The notes below the pieces were generated by a model. It searched no databases. It saw only the letters and a list, made by a program, of their open reading frames with translations, and was not told the DNA's origin. A DNA stretch of 6,867 nucleotides from an uncultured Clostridia bacterium (GTDB lineage: Bacteria > Bacillota > Clostridia > Oscillospirales > CAG-272): contig CAJGEA010000102.1 in NCBI GenBank assembly GCA_904502015.1, positions 1 through 6,867 on the forward strand. Direction: 5' to 3'. Positions 1 to 5,447 of the stretch are shown here, piece after piece (within the stretch, counting starts at the first letter, position 1; every line of letters begins with the position of its first letter). The translations under genes and the position numbers were made by a program.

Positions 1-84
1 AGAGCCGTATGTCTTCCCGTGCCCCATCCCCCAAATTCCTTGGCTGGGCGGCGGAAACCCGCAAATAAATACCAATTTGTATTC

Positions 85-135
85 AAAATTAATCAAATAC
101 GCCCAAGCGCGCCCCTTGATGGGGGCGCGCTTGGG
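85..135 (-). terminator. Rho-independent terminator of the rnf-apbE cluster
   Basis: On the minus strand a perfect 14-bp GC-rich stem (CCCAAGCGCGCCCC at 102-115 pairing with 122-135, 6-nt loop) lies 40 nt after the apbE stop. It is followed by the T-rich run TATTTGATTAATTTT at 99-85. The plus-strand side has no T-run, so it acts mainly for minus-strand transcripts. Confidence 0.82.
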
Positions 136-175
136 ATGGTTATAAAGTTGATGGGGGTTAATGTTGATCGCTGTG

Positions 176-1261
176 CTAGGCTTTCCGTTCGGCAAGATAC
201 TTGCCAAACCCATCGGATTCGATCTGCGTGCCGTCCGAGAGAATCCACAGAGCCTCCACGCCGTCCATGGACTGAACGAGCCCCCTGCCCTCTTCCACCG
301 TCATACAGAACAGCGCGGTGGACAGAGCGTCCCCGTCGGCGGAGCTCGCGCAGACCACCGACACCGAGAGATACCCCTCGGCGGGCATGAGAGTTTCGGC
401 ATCGACGATATGGTGGTAATTCTTACCGTCCACGGTATAGTACCGCTGATACGAGCCGCTGGTGACGAGGGACTCGCCCTTGAGGGAAAGATAGGCGACG
501 TACGGCCTCTCCTCCGACTCCTCGGGATTATTGATACCCGCCGTCCACGGCTCGCCGTCAGCCCTGATGCCCACGGTGCGGACGTTGCCGCCCACGTTGA
601 GAACAAAACCCGTAATCCCCTGCTCTTCCAACGATCGTGCCACCATTTCCACGGCGTAGCCCTTGGCGACCGCGCCCACGTCCAGCGTCATTTTCGGATC
701 GGAAAGAAAGACAGTGCCGTTTTCCGCGTCCAAGATCACGTTGTCAATATCGGTATGCTTCGCTGCCTCCGCAAGCTCCTCCATGGGGGGAAGTGCGGCG
801 TTCCACGGCTCATCCAGTCCTGCCTCGCGGTAGTCGTGCCAGATGGACAGCACGCTGCCCATAGCGATATTCATGCGCCCGCCCGTCCTCTCGTGCATAT
901 CCTTGGCGTAGACAAGCAGATCCATGATCCGTGAGTCCACCTTGACCACACGGTGCGCGCCGTCCACCAGCTCGTTGATCGTGCAGAGATTTTCCATGCC
1001 CTCGTAGCGGTCGTATATGGTGAACAAGCGATGGTATTCGCCCAGTTCCGCGAGGATATCTGCCGTGATCCGCTTGAACTCCTCCTCGCTTTTGGCGTAG
1101 CCCGTGATGGTGGTCACGGTGTCAAAATAATCGAAGGAATACTCGGTAAACCGCTCGGGGGTCTTTCCCTCGCAGGCGGTCAGCGGCAGAGCCGCCAAAA
1201 GCCACACGACGGCAAGGAGCAACGGCAACATTCTCTTTCGGATACAAGCTCTGCGAGCCAC
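176..1261 (-). CDS. apbE: ApbE, FAD:protein FMN transferase (lipoprotein form)
   Basis: ApbE cleaves FAD and attaches the FMN moiety to Thr/Ser in the DxxSGAT-type motif of exported flavoproteins such as RnfG and RnfD; it needs Mg2+ and acts outside the cytoplasmic membrane. The 361-residue product has a basic N-terminus, a hydrophobic signal segment and lipobox LTAC (Cys30). Family signatures follow in order: FDTVTTI (46-52), LDVGAVAKGYAVE (193-205), LNVGGNVRTVG (221-231), TSGSYQRYY...HHIVDAETLMPA (267-294) and SADGDALSTALF (307-318). In the last motif Asp311 and Thr315 fit the Mg2+-binding D-xxx-T. The length is normal and no key motif is missing. GTG at 1261 is the start, with AAAGGAG 6 nt upstream; the first internal ATG (1231) has a poor site. 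It lies 31 nt after the lipoprotein gene and is the last gene before the terminator. Its certain local client is RnfG Thr149. Confidence 0.96.
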   Translation of the reverse strand: MARRACIRKRMLPLLLAVVWLLAALPLTACEGKTPERFTEYSFDYFDTVTTITGYAKSEEEFKRITADILAELGEYHRLFTIYDRYEGMENLCTINELVDGAHRVVKVDSRIMDLLVYAKDMHERTGGRMNIAMGSVLSIWHDYREAGLDEPWNAALPPMEELAEAAKHTDIDNVILDAENGTVFLSDPKMTLDVGAVAKGYAVEMVARSLEEQGITGFVLNVGGNVRTVGIRADGEPWTAGINNPEESEERPYVAYLSLKGESLVTSGSYQRYYTVDGKNYHHIVDAETLMPAEGYLSVSVVCASSADGDALSTALFCMTVEEGRGLVQSMDGVEALWILSDGTQIESDGFGKYLAERKA

Positions 1262-1292
1262 GGCCCGCTCCTTTCCCCGTAATCAAACGGAT

Positions 1293-2282
1293 TTATTTAC
1301 CGATCTTGGCGGCCGCTTTGACAAAGCCGTCCACGGCGATGGTACAGCCCGCGGTCTGAAGATCGCTACTGCCTGCCAATACGGTGATCTCGGAGGGTAT
1401 TTTACCAACGCAGGACGCGCTGAATACGTCAGCCTGCTTGTACCACTCCTGCTTGGCACCGCCGTAGGCAACCATGCCGTAGGCATCGCCCTGCTCACGC
1501 TTGGTTGCAACGGGCTTGGTCGCGTCAAAGGTGGACTTTCCTGCCGCATCAAAGGTAAAAGCAACCTCCACCGAGTCGGTAGCGGCGGCGGTCACCTTGC
1601 CCTCCGCGTCCACGGCGGCGGCAAAGAGGACGGTTTCGATCTTATTCTGCCCTGCGGTGTCCTCGGTGGCGTCCTTGGCAGTCTGCGCAGTGGAAACGCC
1701 GAGCCTGACGGTGTCCTTTTCGGTAGCTTCCGAGGCTGTGGCATTCGCAACGGCCTTCTCGACGGCTCTCGCAAAATCGGCCACAACGATGGTACAGCCT
1801 GCATCAATAACGTCCTGCGTACCCTTTTGCTCCGCGCCAACGAGCGCCTTGACCTCGGCGGCGGTCTTGCCCACGATCAGTGAGCAGAAGGCATCCGCCT
1901 GCTTATACCACTCCTGCTTGGCACCGCCGTAGGCAACCATGCCGTAGGCATCGCCCTGCTCGTACTTGGTGGCAAAGGACTCTTTCACCACGGCCTTGCC
2001 ACCGGAGGTGTACTCCACCGTGCTGTCGGCGCAGTCGATGAACGCCTCCACGATCTTGCCTGCCTCGTCCACCAGAACGGCGGCAACCGTCACGGTCGCT
2101 TGTCCCTGACCGTTCTTGTCGGCGGTGGCGTCGGTGGCCTTGACGGCCACGTCAACGCCCAGACCGAGCTTCAAGGTTTTCTTGTCGGAGGCCCTGTTAC
2201 AGGCGACCAGCGAAAGCGACGAGCACAAAACCACGGCGCACAAAAGCGCCGCGCCCAAGCGCGCCAAAAATTGCTTTTTCAT
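1293..2282 (-). CDS. Exported lipoprotein with two tandem FMN_bind-like domains (non-canonical AGCT motif)
   Basis: This 329-residue product has a signal peptide and lipobox LVAC (Cys28 lipidated), so it is anchored on the outer face. The mature part is a tandem duplication: unit 1 about 36-180, unit 2 about 191-327. Paired landmarks are LKLGLG/VRLGVS, a VDEAGKI/VDAEGKV turn, an identical EQGDAYGMVAYGG...EWYKQAD core (108-130 and 263-285), VGKT/VGKI, and the closing DxxxAGCTI...F segment (D157-T164 and D307-T314). The closing segment aligns by position with the SGAT flavinylation region of FMN_bind domains, but reads AGCT. Related lipoproteins with a degenerate motif are, from memory, common near Rnf or Eet genes in Clostridia. 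ATG at 2282 has a GAGGAG site about 7 nt upstream. An electron-carrier or flavin-binding role, like two-domain PplA of Listeria, is inference; covalent FMN is doubtful. Confidence 0.75.
   Translation of the reverse strand: MKKQFLARLGAALLCAVVLCSSLSLVACNRASDKKTLKLGLGVDVAVKATDATADKNGQGQATVTVAAVLVDEAGKIVEAFIDCADSTVEYTSGGKAVVKESFATKYEQGDAYGMVAYGGAKQEWYKQADAFCSLIVGKTAAEVKALVGAEQKGTQDVIDAGCTIVVADFARAVEKAVANATASEATEKDTVRLGVSTAQTAKDATEDTAGQNKIETVLFAAAVDAEGKVTAAATDSVEVAFTFDAAGKSTFDATKPVATKREQGDAYGMVAYGGAKQEWYKQADVFSASCVGKIPSEITVLAGSSDLQTAGCTIAVDGFVKAAAKIGK
1432..1496. repeat. 65-nt in-frame direct repeat, copy in lipoprotein unit 2
   Basis: This segment matches 1897-1961 at 64 of 65 positions, 465 nt (155 codons) away and in the same frame. 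The single difference is a synonymous Tyr codon (TAC here, TAT in the other copy). It encodes most of the EQGDAYGM...WYKQAD core. Inside it the 10-mer GCCGTAGGCA occurs twice, 15 nt apart, because AYG is encoded twice. Confidence 0.95.
1897..1961. repeat. 65-nt in-frame direct repeat, copy in lipoprotein unit 1
   Basis: Partner of 1432-1496 in the other half of the tandemly duplicated lipoprotein. The identity drops sharply at both ends, although the protein repeat continues at lower similarity. Confidence 0.95.
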
Positions 2283-2303
2283 GTTACACTCCTCGTATCA
2301 ATG

Positions 2304-2332
2304 ATGGTATGGTACTTATTGTATCGCACCAT
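2304..2332 (-). other. Stem-loop in the leader of the lipoprotein gene
   Basis: ATGGTGCGATAC and GTACCATACCAT on the minus strand can pair as a 12-bp stem with two mismatches, one G-U pair and a 5-nt AATAA loop. It begins where a transcript from the possible -10 box at 2345-2340 would start, and ends about 20 nt before the lipoprotein start. No T-run follows, so it is not an intrinsic terminator. It could be a 5' mRNA stabiliser, an imperfect operator or chance. Confidence 0.3.
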
Positions 2333-2339
2333 CCGCTCG

Positions 2340-2345
2340 ATTATA
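2340..2345 (-). promoter_or_regulatory. Possible internal -10 box before the lipoprotein gene
   Basis: The minus strand reads a perfect TATAAT here, 58 nt before the lipoprotein ATG and inside the longest intergenic gap of the cluster (2371-2283). No convincing -35 box stands 16-19 nt upstream (the best is GTAAAA-like), and there is no TGn extension, so it is only a candidate. If used, it would start a separate transcript for the lipoprotein and apbE. Confidence 0.3.
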
Positions 2346-2371
2346 CGCGGAGTGCCCACGGCTTTTACGAT

Positions 2372-2881
2372 TCAAGGCTTTAATGGAACGCGGACAACCG
2401 CAAACGCGCCGCAAAGCCCCACAAGCACACCCGAAACCGTGCCCGTGACCGCCAGAACGATCATGTAGTACCCGATCTCGGCGGTGCTGAGCAACACCAT
2501 CGCCACGAGGATCTGCCCGAAATTGTGCAGAACGCCACCCGCGATGCTCACGCCCACGGTGGAAAAGAGGTTCGCCCGCCGCAGGAGAGCCATGCCGCAA
2601 AGGCTTAGGATTGCCCCTGCCAGACTGTATATAAAGGTCATGGGGTTGCCGAACAGCATGGCGACAACGGCGAGTCGGACGAGCGATACCGCCGCCGCCT
2701 CACGCACGCCGAAGCGGTAGAGAACGAAGATGATGGCGACGTTGGGGAGCCCCATCTTGATACCCGGTATGGCGGAATAGATGGGGGGAATCAGCACCTC
2801 CACGTAGGCCAGAAGGAGGGCGACCGACACGCACATGGAGAGTTGTGTCAGGTTGCGGATCTTGGATCGGTTGGATCTCAC
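2372..2881 (-). CDS. Gx transporter / Hpre_diP_synt_I-type membrane protein (EetB-like)
   Basis: This 169-residue polytopic membrane protein has about five or six hydrophobic segments from residue 13 to 163. It matches the family usually annotated as heptaprenyl diphosphate synthase component I or Gx transporter, through PGIKMGLPNVAI (39-50), FGNPMTFIYSLAGAILS (77-93) and GGVLHNFGQ (115-123). The fold resembles the membrane S-components of ECF-type transporters. The synthase name is doubtful, as no prenyltransferase DDxxD motif is present. The protein pairs with the preceding NusG_II gene, as EetB pairs with EetA in Listeria (recalled, not checked here). The start is taken as GTG at 2881, with a GAGAGGGGG purine run about 9 nt upstream overlapping the previous stop. 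No ATG earlier in the frame is usable. It could be a membrane electron conduit or an isoprenoid or flavin uptake protein. Confidence 0.86.
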   Translation of the reverse strand: MRSNRSKIRNLTQLSMCVSVALLLAYVEVLIPPIYSAIPGIKMGLPNVAIIFVLYRFGVREAAAVSLVRLAVVAMLFGNPMTFIYSLAGAILSLCGMALLRRANLFSTVGVSIAGGVLHNFGQILVAMVLLSTAEIGYYMIVLAVTGTVSGVLVGLCGAFAVVRVPLKP

Positions 2882-2897
2882 GGTCGCACGCCCCCTC

Positions 2898-3284
2898 TCA
2901 TGAAATCACGTCGGGCGCATCCGACTGCGTCGAGTGTGTCGAGCGAACCGTGACCACCACGCGGTTGGGGAGGCACACGATGCTCTCACCGTTCCGCTTG
3001 ATGGGGCGGTGGGCGGCGCAGATGCCGTCGGGACAGCTCGCCTCCTCCACGAACGCACGTCCGTCGCGGATGACCAGCGTATTGGAGCCGCGCTCGGTCA
3101 CAATGGGCACGCGCGCGTCCCGACCAAGGGAGTAGGTACCGAACGGCTGTCCGTCCACCGTGACCTCGACGGTGTTCCCCTCGCCACGCAGAAAAAAGAA
3201 GGCAAGCCCCGCCGCCGAGACCACGGCAAGCAGAATGGCAACGAGCAGGATATCGTTGCGGAGTTTCCGTTTATCGCAGTTCAT
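2898..3284 (-). CDS. NusG domain II-containing membrane-anchored protein (EetA-like)
   Basis: This 128-residue protein has a basic N-terminus, one membrane helix at about 11-32 and an exported NusG_II-type domain at about 37-113. The domain is recognised by TVDGQPFGTYSL, the signature EASCPDGICAAH (Cys84, Cys89) and the closing GESIVCLPNRVVVTV (Cys104). Despite the name, the family is not the transcription factor NusG: the domain is on the outer side of the membrane and is found next to Rnf, Gx-type and ApbE genes in Firmicutes. From memory, EetA of Listeria flavin-based extracellular electron transfer carries the same domain type. ATG at 3284 has AAGGAGG 7 nt upstream. The gene lies 28 nt after rnfB, and its stop lies in the ribosome binding site region of the next gene. 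A redox or scaffolding role is inferred, not shown. Confidence 0.87.
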   Translation of the reverse strand: MNCDKRKLRNDILLVAILLAVVSAAGLAFFFLRGEGNTVEVTVDGQPFGTYSLGRDARVPIVTERGSNTLVIRDGRAFVEEASCPDGICAAHRPIKRNGESIVCLPNRVVVTVRSTHSTQSDAPDVIS

Positions 3285-3312
3285 GGGCGAGCCTCCTTCC
3301 TTTCGCTTTCTT

Positions 3313-4128
3313 TTATTCTTCCACCAGATCGGGGAAATATACCATTTTCAGGCAGCCAGTGGGGCAGGAGGCGGCGCAAGCGCCACAGCCCGTGCACTTC
3401 CCTGCGTCCACGGTAGCCAGATTGTCGGCCACGGTGATCGCCCCCGTGGGGCATACCTTTTCGCACTTCTTGCAACCGATGCAGGCGTTCTTGCACGCCG
3501 CACGTGCCACGGCGCCCTTATCCTTGCTGCTACAATAGTTGGCCACCTGGGTTTCCTGCGGGATGATGGAGATGATACCCTTCGGGCAGGTCGCCACGCA
3601 CATACCGCAACCCACGCACAGGCGGGTATCCACGCGGGCAATGCCGTCCTGCACGCAGATGGCATCCATCGGGCAGGCGGCGGCACAGTCCCCACACCCG
3701 AGGCACCCAAAACGGCACGCCGAAGGGCCGCCGTAGAGCTGGGATGCCGCGCGGCAGGTGTCAATGCCGTCATAAACCGCCTTTTGTGTAACCGCGTCGC
3801 ACACGCCGTTGCAATGCACGAACGCCACCATGTCCAGCGGTTTTGCGGTATTTTCCACACCCAGAACGGCGGCAACCGACGCGGCAACGTCCTCACCGCC
3901 GGGGATGCAAAGGTTGGGAGCGGCCTCGCCTGCCGCCAGCGCGGCGGCGTAGTCATCACAGCCCTTATAGCCGCACGCGCCGCAGTTGATACCCGGCAGG
4001 CAGTCGCGTACCTTCTTTTTTCGCTCGTCCTCGGGGACGGAGAAAAAACGATCCAGCACGCAAAGAGCCGCGCCAAGCACCAGCGCCACGACAAACACAA
4101 TGCCAACGGCAATGAAAATTTTCGTCAT
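3313..4128 (-). CDS. rnfB: RnfB, Rnf complex polyferredoxin subunit
   Basis: RnfB is the membrane-anchored iron-sulfur subunit that accepts electrons from reduced ferredoxin on the cytoplasmic side. The 271-residue product begins with one hydrophobic helix (about 4-26). It is followed by the RnfB-type Fe4S4 motif LPGINCGACGYKGC (Cys49, 52, 57, with Cys74). A Cys-containing middle segment has Cys106, 110, 125 and 138 in the clostridial pattern HCNG...GIDTCRAAS..GG..ACRFGCLGCGDC. Four ferredoxin motifs CxxCxxCxxxCP start at Cys142, Cys171, Cys216 and Cys245. That implies at least five [4Fe-4S] clusters, more than the short proteobacterial RsxB but usual for Clostridia. ATG at 4128 is preferred over the in-frame TTG at 4134, since AAAGGAGG at 4142-4135 is 6 nt from the ATG and abuts the TTG. 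Confidence 0.97.
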   Translation of the reverse strand: MTKIFIAVGIVFVVALVLGAALCVLDRFFSVPEDERKKKVRDCLPGINCGACGYKGCDDYAAALAAGEAAPNLCIPGGEDVAASVAAVLGVENTAKPLDMVAFVHCNGVCDAVTQKAVYDGIDTCRAASQLYGGPSACRFGCLGCGDCAAACPMDAICVQDGIARVDTRLCVGCGMCVATCPKGIISIIPQETQVANYCSSKDKGAVARAACKNACIGCKKCEKVCPTGAITVADNLATVDAGKCTGCGACAASCPTGCLKMVYFPDLVEE

Positions 4129-4140
4129 ACGCAACCTCCT

Positions 4141-4731
4141 TTACGCGAACAGCTTATCCACGATGCCCGCAAAGCCCATGAACGCCAGCGAAATGAAGGA
4201 AGCAGCGATCAGGGTAGCCGCCAGCCCGCGGAAGGGCCTCGGAATCTCGCTCTCGTCAATGCGGGAGCGCAGACCGGCGAACAGCACCATTGCCAGCAGG
4301 AATCCAAGTCCGCATCCCAGCGCACTCACGATGGATTGCACAAAGGTAAAGCCGTCGTTGATGTTGTTAATGGCCACCCCCAGCACGGCGCAGTTAGTGG
4401 TAATGAGGGGCAGATACACGCCCAGCGACCTGTGGAGCGCGGGGGAGAAACGGGCCAGCATCAGCTCCAGCATCTGAACCAGCGCGGCAATGACCAGAAT
4501 GAACAGAACGGTTTGCAGGTAACCCAGCCCGAGCCGATCCAAAAGGAGGCGCTGGATAGGCCACGTGACCGCCGAAGCCAACAGCATGACGGCGGTGACG
4601 GAAATGCCCATGCCCACGGCGGGGCCCAGCTTTTTGGACACGCCGAGGAAGGGGCAGATGCCGAGGAATCGGCTGAGCACGTAGTTGTTGACGAACACCG
4701 AGGACAGGAGAATGATCATAAGCTCTTTCAT
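4141..4731 (-). CDS. rnfA: RnfA, Rnf complex membrane subunit
   Basis: RnfA is a six-helix membrane subunit, homologous to NqrE and RsxA. It is an inverted-topology partner of RnfE and provides the other two Cys of the intramembrane Fe-S site. The 196-residue product matches the family length. It carries the signatures FVNNYVLSRFLGICPFLGVSK (Cys26 in the GICPFLG turn) and YLPLITTNCAVLGVA (Cys114). GLGYLQTVLFILVIAALVQ and a charged loop before the last helix (SRIDESEIPRPFRG) are also typical. ATG at 4731 is preferred to GTG at 4734: AAAGGAGG at 4746-4739 stands 7 nt before the ATG but only 4 nt before the GTG. The TAA stop is embedded in the rnfB ribosome binding site, so the two genes are closely coupled. 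Confidence 0.97.
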   Translation of the reverse strand: MKELMIILLSSVFVNNYVLSRFLGICPFLGVSKKLGPAVGMGISVTAVMLLASAVTWPIQRLLLDRLGLGYLQTVLFILVIAALVQMLELMLARFSPALHRSLGVYLPLITTNCAVLGVAINNINDGFTFVQSIVSALGCGLGFLLAMVLFAGLRSRIDESEIPRPFRGLAATLIAASFISLAFMGFAGIVDKLFA

Positions 4732-5447
4732 CACGCGCCCTCCTTTGCATTCGTCGCGTCTGCGTTTTCGCCGGACGCATCACAGCCTCCTGCCCGACAG
4801 AAGCCCGCCGAGGGGCAGCCCGCGCAGGAGAAGGACTTTTTCATGGGGCCCTTGCCGCTTGTCAGCACGTAGACCAGCGCGATCAGCAGTCCGTACACCA
4901 GCATACCGCCGGGGGCGGTGGCGAGGAAGCCGATCTTGTAGCTTTGCAAAACGGGAATGGCTATGCCCGCAAAGCTGGCCTTGCCCAGCACCTCGCGGAC
5001 AACAGCCATAGCGGTGAGTGCCAGTGTAAAGCCCACGCCCATGCCGATGCCGTCCAGCGCCGACTTGCCCACCGAATTTTTACCCGCAAAGATCTCGGCA
5101 CGGCCGAGGATGATGCAGTTGACGGTGATGAGGTCGAGGTACACACCGAGCATATCGTACAGCGCAGGGAGATACGCCTGCACAAGCAGCTTGACGATGG
5201 TGACGAAGCCCGCAATGATCACGATATAGCACGGAATGCGGACGTTATTCGGGATCACGCGGCGCAAAAGAGAGATCAGCACGTTTGAGCAGATCAGCAC
5301 CAGCATGGCCGCGATGCCCATGCCGAACGCACCGAACACGTCGGTGGTAACCGCCAGCGTCGGGCAGGTGCCGAGGATCAGGATAAACACGGGGTTCTCT
5401 TTGAGAATGCCCCTTGTCAGAACCGACAAATTCGAATTCTTTTTCAT
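4731..5447 (-). CDS. rnfE: RnfE, Rnf complex membrane subunit
   Basis: RnfE is a six-helix membrane subunit of the Rnf complex, homologous to NqrD. With RnfA it forms the intramembrane Fe-S site used in transmembrane electron transfer. The 238-residue product shows the family signatures LGTCPTLAVT (Cys28) and DLITVNCIILGRAE (Cys111), the two Cys that would ligand RnfE's half of the cluster. It also has KENPVFI near the start and conserved glycine-rich helices. After the last helix (about 181-196) comes a hydrophilic tail with Cys208, Cys211, Cys217 and Cys222 (CAGC then FCRAGGC). ATG at 5447 is chosen over an in-frame start at 5489: GGAGG at 5460-5456 lies 8 nt upstream and the codon overlaps the rnfG stop. 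The 5489 start would only add residues read from inside rnfG. The stop overlaps the rnfA ATG by 1 nt (TGATG). Confidence 0.97.
   Translation of the reverse strand: MKKNSNLSVLTRGILKENPVFILILGTCPTLAVTTDVFGAFGMGIAAMLVLICSNVLISLLRRVIPNNVRIPCYIVIIAGFVTIVKLLVQAYLPALYDMLGVYLDLITVNCIILGRAEIFAGKNSVGKSALDGIGMGVGFTLALTAMAVVREVLGKASFAGIAIPVLQSYKIGFLATAPGGMLVYGLLIALVYVLTSGKGPMKKSFSCAGCPSAGFCRAGGCDASGENADATNAKEGA

Noticed and set aside
1..27. A possible next gene start on the minus strand (ATG at 27, nine codons to the edge, AAGGA about 9 nt upstream).
   Set aside because: Only nine residues are visible and they match nothing I recognise. A plus-strand frame ending at TAA 66-68 is equally unsupported. The stretch 1-84 is left unassigned.
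68..83. A small inverted repeat (AATAC/GTATT) beyond the terminator.
   Set aside because: A five-base stem in AT-rich DNA is expected by chance.
161..934. A 257-codon open frame on the plus strand.
   Set aside because: It is antisense to apbE, whose motifs are intact; the plus-strand product has no recognisable domain.
2372..2881. Annotation of the membrane protein as a true heptaprenyl diphosphate synthase subunit.
   Set aside because: There is no aspartate-rich prenyltransferase motif, the protein is entirely membrane-embedded, and the context is Rnf and flavin genes. The family name is probably a historical misnomer.
4129..4134. Upstream alternative starts TTG 4134 for rnfB, GTG 4734 for rnfA, GTG 6649 for rnfG and an in-frame start at 5489 for rnfE.
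   Set aside because: In each case a strong GGAGG-type site stands 6-8 nt before the downstream ATG, while the upstream codon overlaps or crowds that site or lies inside the previous gene.
3160..4872. A 570-codon open frame on the plus strand.
   Set aside because: It runs antisense through the NusG_II gene, rnfB, rnfA and the end of rnfE, all of which have clear family motifs on the minus strand. The translation is rich in His, Gln and Arg without any domain signature, as expected for a shadow frame in GC-rich coding DNA.
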